A DNA stretch of 64,000 nt, from NCBI RefSeq assembly GCF_000218235.1, contig NZ_GL945017.1, positions 2,990,422-3,054,421 of the forward strand, read 5' to 3'. Below the pieces are notes generated by a model. It was not told the DNA's origin, ran no database searches, and saw only the letters and a list, made by a program, of their open reading frames with translations. The stretch's first letter is position 1; each line of letters begins with the position of its first letter. A program made the position numbers and the translations under genes. Source of the DNA: Hallella multisaccharivorax DSM 17128 (GTDB taxonomy: Bacteria; Bacteroidota; Bacteroidia; Bacteroidales; Bacteroidaceae). Positions 47,072-55,649 of the stretch are shown here, one piece after another.

Positions 47072-47133
47072 ACCACGCCGTGGTCATAGGATGACCACGC
47101 TTTGGTCATGGGGTGACCACGCCGTGGTCATCG
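47072..47133. repeat. Array C: palindromic 22-bp repeats
   Basis: Units start at 47072, 47094 and 47116 (partial). Cores are ACCACGCCGTGGTCAT, ACCACGCTTTGGTCAT and ACCACGCCGTGGTCAT. With the preceding unit's last bases, unit 3 forms the 19-bp palindrome ATGACCACGCCGTGGTCAT. It sits between araB and the GH51 gene. Confidence 0.85.
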
Positions 47134-47146
47134 TCAGATTGTACCG

Positions 47147-48739
47147 TTAAACTTTATACTTGACGGCAGCCTGCTCTATCTCCAGCCCTTTCTTGTAGGT
47201 TTCAATATATGTATTGAAGCCGTCCACTTCCTCTTGTGTGGGTTTCACCTCGCTGCCTTGGTTTCCCGCAAAGACTTCTGTCTCAAGGAAGTCAGCAAGG
47301 CTTTGACGCTTCTCATTGTTGACCAGATAGGAGGCAAGCAGTGCCATTCCCCATGGACCACCCTCGCCGGCAGTTTTCATGACAGAGATGGGGAGGTTGA
47401 GAGCTGCTGCGAGGATGCGTTGTCCTACCTTAGGAGTGGTGAAGTATCCACCGTGTCCGGTGAGCCGGTCGACGGTCACTTTCTCTTTCTTGAAGAGGAT
47501 GTCGTTGCCGATCTTCAACACGGCCACAGCCCCATAGAGGTTGGCACGCATGAAGTTGGCGAGCGTAAACTTGTCGTTGGGCGAGCGGACGATCATCGGA
47601 CGGCCTTCGTCCAGGCCTGTCACAGGCTCTCCTGAGAAGTAGTTGTAGGCCATCAGACCGCCGCAGTCAGTGTCGCCTTTGGCTGCGATGTTGAAGAGTT
47701 GGGTAAAGAGCTGCGACATGTCCACCTTCTGCCCCGTAGCCTCTAAGAACTCCTTGAAGATGTTGACCCAGGCGTTGATGTCTGAGGTGCAGTTGTTGCA
47801 GTGTACCATGGCCACTGGTGCACCGTCAGGTGTAGTGACGATGTCAATGCTCTTGTAGGGCCTGGAGAGGTTTTTCTTCAGGACGATCATGGAGAAGGAT
47901 GAGGTGCCGCACGATACATTGCCTGTGCGTGGTCTCACGGCATTGGTTGCCACCATGCCTGTACCGGCGTCTCCTTCGGGTGGACACATAGGCGCTCCGG
48001 CTTTCAGATGACCTGACGGATCAAGGAGCTTCGCACCTTTTTCCGTGAGCTTACCGGCCTCCTGACCTGCGACGAGCACTTTCGGCAGAATGTCGCGAAG
48101 CGTCCAAGGATAGCCTTTGGAGGCCACGAGTGCGTCGAACTTCTTGACCATTGCCTCGTCGTAGTCCTTTGTATCAGGGTCGATAGGCAGCATACCGGAA
48201 GCGTCGCCTATGCCCGTGACCCGCTTTCCGGTGAGTTGCCAGTGGATGTAAGCGTCGAGGGTGGCGAGGTAATCGATGGCCTTGACATGGCTCTCGTCAT
48301 CAAGAATGCACTGGTAGAGATGCGAGATGCTCCAGCGTAGGGGGATGTTAAAATGGAACAGATCCGAGAGTTTGGCCGCAGCCTTGCCGGTATTGGTATT
48401 TCTCCACGTGCGGAAAGGCACGAGTATTTCCTGGTCTTTGTCGAATGCCATATAGCCATGCATCATTGCACTGATGCCGATGGCCCCAAGACGCTCGACC
48501 TCTACACTGTATTGTCTTCTCACATCTTCGCGCAGGGAGGCGTAGCAGTCTTGCAGGCCCTCCCAGATAGCCTTGATGCTATAAGTCCACAATCCGTTCT
48601 CAAGCTGGTTTTCCCATGTGTGCGATCCCTGTGCGATGGGATTGTTGTCGCCATCGATGAGGACGGCCTTGATGCGGGTAGAACCAAACTCAATACCGAG
48701 GATGGCTTTGCCGTTCTGTATGGTTTCTTTTGCGATCAT
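47147..48739 (-). CDS. araB: L-ribulokinase (FGGY family)
   Basis: A 530-aa FGGY carbohydrate kinase phosphorylating L-ribulose. N-terminal ATPase-fold motif GIEFGSTRIKAVLIDGD, ISAMMHGYMAFD, and the second-domain DRLTGHGGYFTTPKVGQRILAAAL. Proteins of this type occupy the ribulokinase slot of Bacteroides arabinose operons and differ from E. coli AraB. Placed between araA and the GH51 gene. Confidence 0.9.
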   Translation of the reverse strand: MIAKETIQNGKAILGIEFGSTRIKAVLIDGDNNPIAQGSHTWENQLENGLWTYSIKAIWEGLQDCYASLREDVRRQYSVEVERLGAIGISAMMHGYMAFDKDQEILVPFRTWRNTNTGKAAAKLSDLFHFNIPLRWSISHLYQCILDDESHVKAIDYLATLDAYIHWQLTGKRVTGIGDASGMLPIDPDTKDYDEAMVKKFDALVASKGYPWTLRDILPKVLVAGQEAGKLTEKGAKLLDPSGHLKAGAPMCPPEGDAGTGMVATNAVRPRTGNVSCGTSSFSMIVLKKNLSRPYKSIDIVTTPDGAPVAMVHCNNCTSDINAWVNIFKEFLEATGQKVDMSQLFTQLFNIAAKGDTDCGGLMAYNYFSGEPVTGLDEGRPMIVRSPNDKFTLANFMRANLYGAVAVLKIGNDILFKKEKVTVDRLTGHGGYFTTPKVGQRILAAALNLPISVMKTAGEGGPWGMALLASYLVNNEKRQSLADFLETEVFAGNQGSEVKPTQEEVDGFNTYIETYKKGLEIEQAAVKYKV

Positions 48740-48777
48740 GTCCTTTTAGTTGATAGTTCGTTAGTTTCTGGTTGAAA

Positions 48778-48814
48778 GTTGTGAGTTGTTAGGCATAGGC
48801 CTACAACTCACAAC
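48778..48814. other. Hairpin between araA and araB
   Basis: Arms 48778-48794 and 48799-48814 pair over 16 bp with one bulged base (GTTGTGAGTTGT / ACAACTCACAAC) and a 4-nt loop. It is downstream of the araA stop and upstream of araB on the transcript. Confidence 0.7.
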
Positions 48815-48822
48815 CCACAATG

Positions 48823-50367
48823 TTACCTTAAAGCCTTGTTGAGCATGTAGTAGACCTCATTCCATCGGAGCTCTTTTCGGAACTGCTCGTAGTCGGTGTC
48901 CTTGTTGATGATGCATGCCTCAACGTCGAAGATTTCTGCAAAGTCACGCCAATACTCGTCTGTGAGTCCGAAAGAGAAGCAGCTGTGATGCGTGCCACCG
49001 GCATTCATCCAGCAGCCAACGCCGATCTCGAAGGTGGGTTCGGGGATCCACAGTGCCGAAGCCACGGGGAGCTTAGGCAGAGGCTTCGACTTGATGAGGT
49101 TGACATCGTTGGCGATGAGGCGGAAACGGTTGCCCATGTCCACCACGGTTGCTGTGATGCCATGGCCCTGTTTGGTGGTAAAGACGAGGCGTGCCGTTGG
49201 CGTCTTGCGCACGCCGATGGCGAGGAAATGTACTTCGAGACGTGGCTTCTCCTCTGCAATGTCGGGGCAAACTTCCAGCATGTGGCTTTCGAGGATAGAT
49301 GTGTTGTCACCGTCAAAGTTGAGTGTGTAGTCCTCCAGGAAAGAGGTACCGCCTTCGAGTCCCTGGCTCATGAACCAGGTGGTGCGGTAGAGACATGCGC
49401 TCTTCCAGTCGCCCTCGGCGCCGAATCCGTAGCCGTCGTGCATCAGCCGTTGTGAGGCAAGACCAGGTATCTGGTCGAAGCCATGGCCGGTTTCCTCTAC
49501 GTTGACGTCGCCGAGATCGTCGAAGTTGGTGGTAAAGCCCTTTGCACCGTAAGCCTTGAGTACGGCACGGATGGTGAGCTCTGCCTTGGCGGAATTCCAA
49601 ATCTTCTTGTATTCCACGGTCGACTCGTCCTTGAGGTTGTCCGCCACCTGATACTCCTTGAAGTAAACGTCGTGTACGAGTGCGTCGACATCAGCATCCT
49701 TTACCTTGTCGAAGAAGTCGAGGACGGTGGAGAACTGCACGTAATCGACATGATAGCCGAAGACCTGCTCGAAGGATACTTTGTCGCCATCAGTCACGGC
49801 CACGTTGTTCATTTGGTCGCCAAAGCGGATGATGAGACAGTCCTGTGCGTCAGCAACGCCTGCGCAGACACGCTCCCATACAGCGATATGCTCTTGCGTC
49901 TTTGCGTCTTGCCAGTAACCAATGACGGTTTTGCGGGGTTTGCGGAGGCGAGAGAGAATATGTGCGTACTCGCGGTCGCCGTGCGCGCTTTGGTTGAGGT
50001 TCATGAAGTCCATGTCCATAGACTCATAAGGAATCTTCGCATTGTATTGAGTATGGAAGTGGAGCAGGGGCTTACGGAGAATCTCCATGCCTTTGATCCA
50101 CATCTTCGCGGGTGAGAAGGTGTGCATCCAACAGATGACGCCGACACATTTCTCGTCGACGTTGGCGCGGTTCATCACGTCAGCCACTTCCTTTGAGCTG
50201 TTGGCAGTGCCTTTATAGACTATCTTGATGGGCAGACGACCGGAGTTATTCAGTCCTTCGACCATTTCTTTCGAATGACCGTCTACCTGCTTCACGGCAT
50301 CGCCTCCGTAGAGAAGCTGTGCGCCTGTTACCCACCAAATCTCGAAATTATCAAATGCTTTTACCAT
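48823..50367 (-). CDS. araA: L-arabinose isomerase
   Basis: A 514-aa isomerase converting L-arabinose to L-ribulose. EIWWVTGAQLLYGG at the start, GVICWMHTFSPAKMWIKG, HTQYN, and GFTTNFDDLGDVNVEETGHG / LMHDGYGFGAEGDWKSACL (metal-ligand region) match AraA. Length fits the family. 98 bp after araD and 83 bp before araB, with a hairpin in each gap. Confidence 0.97.
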   Translation of the reverse strand: MVKAFDNFEIWWVTGAQLLYGGDAVKQVDGHSKEMVEGLNNSGRLPIKIVYKGTANSSKEVADVMNRANVDEKCVGVICWMHTFSPAKMWIKGMEILRKPLLHFHTQYNAKIPYESMDMDFMNLNQSAHGDREYAHILSRLRKPRKTVIGYWQDAKTQEHIAVWERVCAGVADAQDCLIIRFGDQMNNVAVTDGDKVSFEQVFGYHVDYVQFSTVLDFFDKVKDADVDALVHDVYFKEYQVADNLKDESTVEYKKIWNSAKAELTIRAVLKAYGAKGFTTNFDDLGDVNVEETGHGFDQIPGLASQRLMHDGYGFGAEGDWKSACLYRTTWFMSQGLEGGTSFLEDYTLNFDGDNTSILESHMLEVCPDIAEEKPRLEVHFLAIGVRKTPTARLVFTTKQGHGITATVVDMGNRFRLIANDVNLIKSKPLPKLPVASALWIPEPTFEIGVGCWMNAGGTHHSCFSFGLTDEYWRDFAEIFDVEACIINKDTDYEQFRKELRWNEVYYMLNKALR

Positions 50368-50392
50368 CGTATTAGTTTTTTTAAGAGGAGTG

Positions 50393-50414
50393 GCGTTGCC
50401 GAGGACGGCAACGC
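50393..50414. other. Hairpin between araD and araA
   Basis: Perfect 8-bp GC-rich arms GCGTTGCC (50393-50400) and GGCAACGC (50407-50414) with a 6-nt loop; an A run follows on the transcript just before the araA start region. Confidence 0.65.
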
Positions 50415-50465
50415 ACAGAACCTGAGTTGTTGATATTGATTATTGTTTTTTGTTGTTTATGTGAG

Positions 50466-51167
50466 TTACTTCTTCTTCCGCTGTCCGTAGTAGGCGTTTG
50501 GCCCATGCTTTCTGGAGAAGTGCTTCTCGATGAGCAGCGGGTTCATTGTGGTTTGAGGATTGACGGAGAAAGATATAAACGCCATCCTTGCCACTTGCTC
50601 GGCCACGACAGCATGGTAGACAGCCTCGTCGGGATCTTTGCCCCATGTGAAAGGTCCATGGTTTTTTACCAGTACGCCGGGGGTGTGAACGGGGTTGATA
50701 CCGTCTTTCTTGAACTTGTCAATGATGACAACCCCCGTGTTATACTCATATTGTGCCATCATGTCCTCGGTCATATCATCCGTGCAGGGAATGGCATCGT
50801 GAAAGTAATCGGCGTGTGTGGTGCCGATGTTGGGGATGTCCTTGCCAGCTTGTGCCCATGCTGTGGCGTAGGTGGAGTGTGTGTGCACCACACCGCCAAC
50901 CTTTAGAAAGTGACGGTAGATGACGAGATGGGTTGGCGTATCCGATGAGGGGTTGAGGTCTCCTTCAACTACTTTGCCAGTCTCAAGGTCGACGACAACC
51001 ATGTCTTCAGGCTTCATCGAGTCGTAGCTGACGCCTGAAGGCTTGATGACCACAAGGCCTTTCTCTCGGTCGATGCCGGAGACGTTGCCCCAGGTGAAGA
51101 GCACCAGTCCGTGCTTTACAAGGTCAAGATTGGCCTTACACACTTTTGCTTTTAGTTCTTCAAGCAT
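50466..51167 (-). CDS. araD: L-ribulose-5-phosphate 4-epimerase
   Basis: A 233-aa class II aldolase-like epimerase making D-xylulose-5-phosphate. [16 protein letters not shown], the zinc-site histidines in [14 protein letters not shown] and THADYFHD, and [11 protein letters not shown] are diagnostic. It starts 6 bp after the araR gene, so expression of the two is coupled. Confidence 0.96.
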   Translation of the reverse strand: MLEELKAKVCKANLDLVKHGLVLFTWGNVSGIDREKGLVVIKPSGVSYDSMKPEDMVVVDLETGKVVEGDLNPSSDTPTHLVIYRHFLKVGGVVHTHSTYATAWAQAGKDIPNIGTTHADYFHDAIPCTDDMTEDMMAQYEYNTGVVIIDKFKKDGINPVHTPGVLVKNHGPFTWGKDPDEAVYHAVVAEQVARMAFISFSVNPQTTMNPLLIEKHFSRKHGPNAYYGQRKKK

Positions 51168-51173
51168 ATTTGT

Positions 51174-51851
51174 TTATAATTTAAAATTTTGTTCTTCTTG
51201 ATATTTCTCCTTATTGAAACGGTAGAGCATGGCACCTGACCGTGAGGAAGTATGGTCAATGAAGTCCGTCTGCTGTACGAAGTCGGTCTGTTTGATGCGC
51301 TTGCGGAAGTTCCGCTTGTCGATAGGCTCACCCAACACGGCCTCGAACACGTGCTGTAGCTGTGTCAACGTGAACATCTCCGGCAGAAGGTTAAAGCTCA
51401 GCGGCCTTGTGTAGATGCGACGACGTAGCTGCATCACGGCGTTGTGGATCATCAGGCGGTGGTCGGAATACATTTCCGGCAACTTATTGAGTGTGACCCA
51501 TTCCAGTTCATGCTTCTGCCGCAGCGAATCGTCGTAGTCCTTGACGTTGATCAGTGCGCAATAGGCGATGGAAACCACACGGTCGCCGGGGTCGCGGTCC
51601 ACTTCACCGAAGGCTCCCACCTGGCGCATATACATCTCATCGAGCCCTGTCAGTTCGAGCAGTGTGCGGTGCGCAGCTTCGTAAAGGTTCTCTTTCTCGC
51701 CGAGAAAACCACCGTAGAGCGACCACTCTCCACGCCCAGGATCCATCTTTCGCTTACCGATGAGGACCTCAAGCTGTGAGCCGTCGAAGCCGAAAACGAT
51801 GCAGTCAACGCTGACATACACCTTACTGTGCTGGCTATAGTATTGTGGCAT
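51174..51851 (-). CDS. araR: NrtR-type NUDIX regulator, AraR
   Basis: A 225-aa protein with an N-terminal NUDIX domain and a C-terminal winged-helix part (from about residue 150). The Nudix box is broken: GGFLGEKENLYEAAHRTLLE has RT in place of RE, and the EE pair is EL, so it should bind rather than cleave ligands. NrtR-family AraR regulates arabinose use in B. thetaiotaomicron, and the same gene order is present here, so a repressor released by L-arabinose is the natural reading. Its likely operator is at 54899-54912. Confidence 0.88.
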   Translation of the reverse strand: MPQYYSQHSKVYVSVDCIVFGFDGSQLEVLIGKRKMDPGRGEWSLYGGFLGEKENLYEAAHRTLLELTGLDEMYMRQVGAFGEVDRDPGDRVVSIAYCALINVKDYDDSLRQKHELEWVTLNKLPEMYSDHRLMIHNAVMQLRRRIYTRPLSFNLLPEMFTLTQLQHVFEAVLGEPIDKRNFRKRIKQTDFVQQTDFIDHTSSRSGAMLYRFNKEKYQEEQNFKL

Positions 51852-51873
51852 GTTAGTTGAAGTTCGTAAAGAA

Positions 51874-53616
51874 TCAGAAGAAATACCAATAGAAAGCCCC
51901 GCAAAGTGCGAGTACGCCTAACGTGCCGGCTATGTCTCTCCAATCCCAACTCTCGCGTATCTGGCGCTTATAATCTGCAGTGAACGTGATAGCTGCGACT
52001 TGTTCGGTAGACGGTTTCGGCGTGAACATCGATACAATGAACATGAAAATGACGATGAACACCAGAAGCCAGCACTCGAAGACCAGCCAGTTGGTCTGCC
52101 AGAACCAGGTTGTAGCGCTCCAGAAGGCGCCATCCATCTGTGCGTTGCCGGTGTCAGTGAGTACATTGGTCAGCAGACGAAGCATGCCGATGAGGAAGCC
52201 CACGATCAGTCCCCATTCACCGGCCTTCGGAGTAATTCTCTTGAAGAAGATGCCGAGAAAGAAGGTAGCGACCATGGCTGGCGCAAGCAGACTCTGTATG
52301 CCCTGTAGATAACTGTAGAGCTTGCCGAGGCTCATCATGACAGGAATCCAGATGATACCGATGACGACGATGGCGACGGTGGCCGCGCGTCCTGCAAAGA
52401 TATAGTGCGCTTCGCTCTTTCCAGGGCGCAGTGGCTTGTAGAAATCTTCGGTGAAGAGGGTGGCGCAAGAGTTGAAGAAAGCGGCCAGCGAGGTGACGAG
52501 GGCGCAGACGAAGCCCACAGTGACCAGACCTTTCACGCCTGCAGGCAGGATATCCTTCACCATGTAAGCGTAGGCGCCGTCGGTGTCGCCCATGTGGAAA
52601 AGTCCTTTGGCAGAGAGCGCAGCGGCTACCATGCCCGGAATGAGGAACATGAAGACGGGGAGAAGCTTGAAGTAGCCTGCGCAGATGGAACCGCGACGGG
52701 CACGTTTCATGACGACAGCATTGTCTTCGCCTTTCTTCTGTCCAAGCACTCGCTGTACGATGTGCTGGTCAGTGCACCAATACCAAAAGCCGATGATGGA
52801 GGCCCCAAGAAAGACCACGAAGCCTGGATACTCATGATAGAGTGGGTCAGGATGGCCCGAGGCATTGATAGTAGCCCAGTGGAACATGTGGGTGGTGCCG
52901 TAGCCGTCGTGCAACTGCGAACAGTAGCTCATCATGTTGGTCCATCCCTGTGTGATGCTTCCGCCGCCGAGGGTAGCCAAACCGAGGAAGAGAACGAGGA
53001 AGGAGCCGACGATAAGGATAGGCGTCTGAATGGCAGACAGCGTCATCACTCCCTTCATTCCCCCGAGGATAGTGAAGATGGCGGTGATGATAATGAGTCC
53101 TAAGGCCCCCCACCAGAAAGGCAGTCCGAGCAGGTATTCAAAGAAGATACCGCCGGTGTAGGCCGTCACCGAGACCTTGGTTAGTATGTAGGCCACAAGG
53201 GTGATGACGGAGAGCCAGGTGCCAGTGCGCTTGGTATAGCGGTATTTCAGAAATTCTGGCATTGTGATGATGCGTCCGAGCTTGTTGTTAAGCAGCTGAT
53301 AGAAGGGCACGAAAAGCCATCCGAGGATGAGAATCATCCAGCCCTGCATCTCCCAATGGGCCATGCCCACGCCATTTTGCGCTCCCGTTCCTGCGAGACC
53401 CACGAGGTGTTCTGAACCGATGTTGGCGGCGAAGATGGCCATACCAATGACCCACCAGGGCTCTCCCTTGCCATAAAGAAACTCCTCGCTGTTGGCTTCT
53501 TTCGACTCGTGCTTGGCCTTGAGAAGCGCATGCCATACGGCTCCTGCCACGGCAGCAATGCCTACGGCAAGGACGAGCCAGTCGAGCCAGATAAATTCAT
53601 GTGTTGTCCAGTTCAT
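51874..53616 (-). CDS. Sodium:solute symporter (SSS), probable arabinose transporter
   Basis: A 580-aa membrane protein with about 14 hydrophobic helices of the SSS/SGLT fold; IGSEHLVGLAGTGAQNG and the late GKLYSYLQGIQSLLAPAMVATFFLG segments are typical. Gene order points to L-arabinose uptake with Na+ (as AraT in Bacteroides). 22 bp before araR. Confidence 0.9.
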   Translation of the reverse strand: MNWTTHEFIWLDWLVLAVGIAAVAGAVWHALLKAKHESKEANSEEFLYGKGEPWWVIGMAIFAANIGSEHLVGLAGTGAQNGVGMAHWEMQGWMILILGWLFVPFYQLLNNKLGRIITMPEFLKYRYTKRTGTWLSVITLVAYILTKVSVTAYTGGIFFEYLLGLPFWWGALGLIIITAIFTILGGMKGVMTLSAIQTPILIVGSFLVLFLGLATLGGGSITQGWTNMMSYCSQLHDGYGTTHMFHWATINASGHPDPLYHEYPGFVVFLGASIIGFWYWCTDQHIVQRVLGQKKGEDNAVVMKRARRGSICAGYFKLLPVFMFLIPGMVAAALSAKGLFHMGDTDGAYAYMVKDILPAGVKGLVTVGFVCALVTSLAAFFNSCATLFTEDFYKPLRPGKSEAHYIFAGRAATVAIVVIGIIWIPVMMSLGKLYSYLQGIQSLLAPAMVATFFLGIFFKRITPKAGEWGLIVGFLIGMLRLLTNVLTDTGNAQMDGAFWSATTWFWQTNWLVFECWLLVFIVIFMFIVSMFTPKPSTEQVAAITFTADYKRQIRESWDWRDIAGTLGVLALCGAFYWYFF

Positions 53617-53664
53617 TATTCTTTTAGTTTCTGAGTTCTGTGCATTGATAAGTTTGACGGATTA

Positions 53665-54864
53665 TTATTTCTGTGTTTTCACCGAGAACTTGTAGGCCAG
53701 GTGACTGTAATACTTCTGTCCGGGCTTGAGGTAGGGATCAGAGATTTCCCAGCCTTTGGTCTTGCTGGCAATTTTAGTTGGTGAGTCGGGGAATTTCTGG
53801 CTTTCGAAGCAGACGCTCACGTGCTTGGGGTATTTGATGCCATGTTTGCATGCGATGCCTGTACCCTGGAAGTTCCCGGTGTAGACCTGCAGTCCTGGCT
53901 CGTTGGTGTAGACTTCTAACAGGATACCTGTGACGGGTGAGTAGAGGCTTGCGGCAACAATTTTGTCGTCACCCTTACCGTTTTTATAGGTATTGAGTAC
54001 CCAGTTGTGGTCGTAGCCTGTAGCATTCTTGATCTGGTCGTAGGAGAAGTCGTTGATGTGCTCACTGAGAGCATGCGCCTTTCTAAAGTCCATCGGCGTG
54101 CCTTCCACTGAGCGGATCTCTCCGGTGGGAATGTAGAGGCTGTCGGCAGGAGTAAACTTGTCGGCATTGATGTATACAATCTGGTTCTCGCCCTTCTTTG
54201 ATGGTTCGCCGTTGAGATTGAAGTAAGAGTGATTGGTCATGTTGACCACGGTCTCCTTGTCGGTCGTAGCCTGGAAGACGATGTCGAGTGTATTGTCGCT
54301 CTTGACGGTGTAGGTGGCCGTTGCTTTCACGGTTCCGGGGAAGCCATTGTCGCCGTCGGGTGAAGTGATGGCGAAGGTAACCGAGGAATCTGTCTTCGCC
54401 TTTATGTCATAGACCTTGTTCGGCCATCCGGTGTTTCCGCCGCCATGCAGGCAGTTGCCATTGTCGTTGGGCCTGAGCTGATAGGTCTTTCCCGCCACCG
54501 TAAGCCTGGCATTCTTGATGCGGTTGGCGTATCGGCCGACGCTTGAACCGTAGTCGGAGGGGGAGTTGAGCGTGTCGGCATATTGTCGGATATTGTCATA
54601 GCCGAGCACTACGTCTGTGGGCTTGCCGTTCTTGTCGGGCACGCAGATAGACACCACGCGTCCACCGTAGTTGGTGAGGCACACTTCCATGCCGTTGTTG
54701 TTTTTGAGAGTGATGAGTTCGGTCTTCTTCCCTTGGACAGTACTGTCGAAGTCTTTGGGGTTGAGCCCGCTGACGGTGGTTTGGGTAGTCGTTGAGGCAC
54801 CGCATCCTGCCAATGTAAGTGCAGCCATTCCGGCGACGAAAAGCTTGGTTTTCAGAGTTCTCAT
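53665..54864 (-). CDS. Lipoprotein aldose 1-epimerase
   Basis: A 399-aa mutarotase with a lipobox at the signal peptide end (LTLAGCGAS, Cys at residue 21), so it is membrane-anchored outside the cytoplasm. The catalytic region has GRYANRIKNARL, NGNCLHGGG, NMTNHSYFNL and GYDHNWVLN. It would mutarotate arabinose or galactose released at the surface or in the periplasm before uptake. First gene of the arabinose operon. Distinct from the cytoplasmic copy at 9156-10244. Confidence 0.92.
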   Translation of the reverse strand: MRTLKTKLFVAGMAALTLAGCGASTTTQTTVSGLNPKDFDSTVQGKKTELITLKNNNGMEVCLTNYGGRVVSICVPDKNGKPTDVVLGYDNIRQYADTLNSPSDYGSSVGRYANRIKNARLTVAGKTYQLRPNDNGNCLHGGGNTGWPNKVYDIKAKTDSSVTFAITSPDGDNGFPGTVKATATYTVKSDNTLDIVFQATTDKETVVNMTNHSYFNLNGEPSKKGENQIVYINADKFTPADSLYIPTGEIRSVEGTPMDFRKAHALSEHINDFSYDQIKNATGYDHNWVLNTYKNGKGDDKIVAASLYSPVTGILLEVYTNEPGLQVYTGNFQGTGIACKHGIKYPKHVSVCFESQKFPDSPTKIASKTKGWEISDPYLKPGQKYYSHLAYKFSVKTQK

Positions 54865-54898
54865 ATTTTATTGTATATGTAGGTTTATTCTCTTTTGG

Positions 54899-54933
54899 GT
54901 GTAAAATTACACGGTTATTTTGATTTGAACAAA
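54899..54933 (-). promoter_or_regulatory. Arabinose operon promoter with candidate AraR operator
   Basis: On the minus strand TTTG (54930-54933) is followed after 20 nt by TAATTTTA (54902-54909), a -7 box with A for the last G. A perfect inverted repeat, GTGTAA-N2-TTACAC (54899-54912), covers that -7 box. A weaker GTGT-N7-ACAC lies at 54961-54975. A repressor on the first site would block the promoter directly; binding by AraR is inferred. Confidence 0.55.
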
Positions 54934-55024
54934 TTATTCCGTCGTTATTTTGCCCTTGGTGTGTATTTTTAACACTCTTTCCATGATCTTGTGGCAGAAT
55001 CATGTGTAAAGTAGCGCATTCCGT

Positions 55025-55080
55025 CTACAGTGTAAAGGCGATGCGATTACGGTGTAAAGGCGATGCGATTACAGTGTAAC
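55025..55080. repeat. Array D: 22-bp repeats
   Basis: Units at 55025 and 55047 plus a 12-bp partial unit at 55069. The core YTACRGTGTAAAGGCGATGC is the same family as array B and array E, in the opposite orientation to array E. Confidence 0.85.
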
Positions 55081-55375
55081 TAATCAACGAAAATGAAGAG
55101 AAATAGAAGCTGGCGTAAACTAAAGAGTCAACCAGCAAGTGCAATATTAGGCATAATATTGCACTTGCTGGTTGACTCTTTAAACTCTTACAATCACCCA
55201 TTAAGATATTGCACTTCTATCTTGAATGTTTATTCTTAAGAATCTTTACCTCTGATATGGCAAGGAATGGCATGCGGTCCCATTATCGATAAGAACTGTA
55301 CTTAATAGTCTAATAATCAATCATTTGATATTAATGGTATTTTTACGACCATGCCTCTTTATCATTCCCTTGTAG
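55081..55375. other. Intergenic spacer with a perfect 29-bp inverted repeat
   Basis: Arms 55121-55149 and 55154-55182 are perfectly complementary over 29 bp with a 4-nt loop (GGCA). Further small palindromes follow: ATTCTTAAGAAT (55232-55243) and TTATCGATAA (55283-55292). No open frame is credible. The spacer lies between two divergent genes, where no terminator is needed. Confidence 0.8.
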
Positions 55376-55507
55376 CCTTTACGCCGTAATCGCATCGCCT
55401 CTACACTGTAATCGCATCGCCTTTACGCCGTAATCGCATCGCCTCTACACTGTAATCGCATCGCCTTTACACTGTAATCGCATCGCCTCTACACCGTAAT
55501 CGCGTCG
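55376..55507. repeat. Array E: six tandem 22-bp repeats
   Basis: Units start at 55376, 55398, 55420, 55442, 55464 and 55486, with the core CTTTACGCCGTAATCGCATC (variants CTCTACACTGTAATCGCATC). Units 1 and 3 are identical, as are 2 and 4. It ends about 95 bp before the GH125 promoter. Confidence 0.9.
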
Positions 55508-55600
55508 CCCTATCCATTGTGGAGGAGTTTGAATAGTTACATAGTAGAGTTTTTTATAAATTCTTTCTTTATTTAAGGGTATAGTTGGATATTTTTTCCT

Positions 55601-55608
55601 TAACTTTG
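55601..55608 (+). promoter_or_regulatory. -7 box for the mannosidase cluster
   Basis: TAACTTTG; no TTG at the expected -33 distance. Predicted start about 36 nt before the ATG at 55650. Confidence 0.5.
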
Positions 55609-55649
55609 CATGGAAAAGTTAGAAAACCTTGAAAACACTGAAATTATCC

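Noticed and set aside
55376..55507. CRISPR array
   Set aside because: Units are contiguous with no unique spacers and there are no cas genes.
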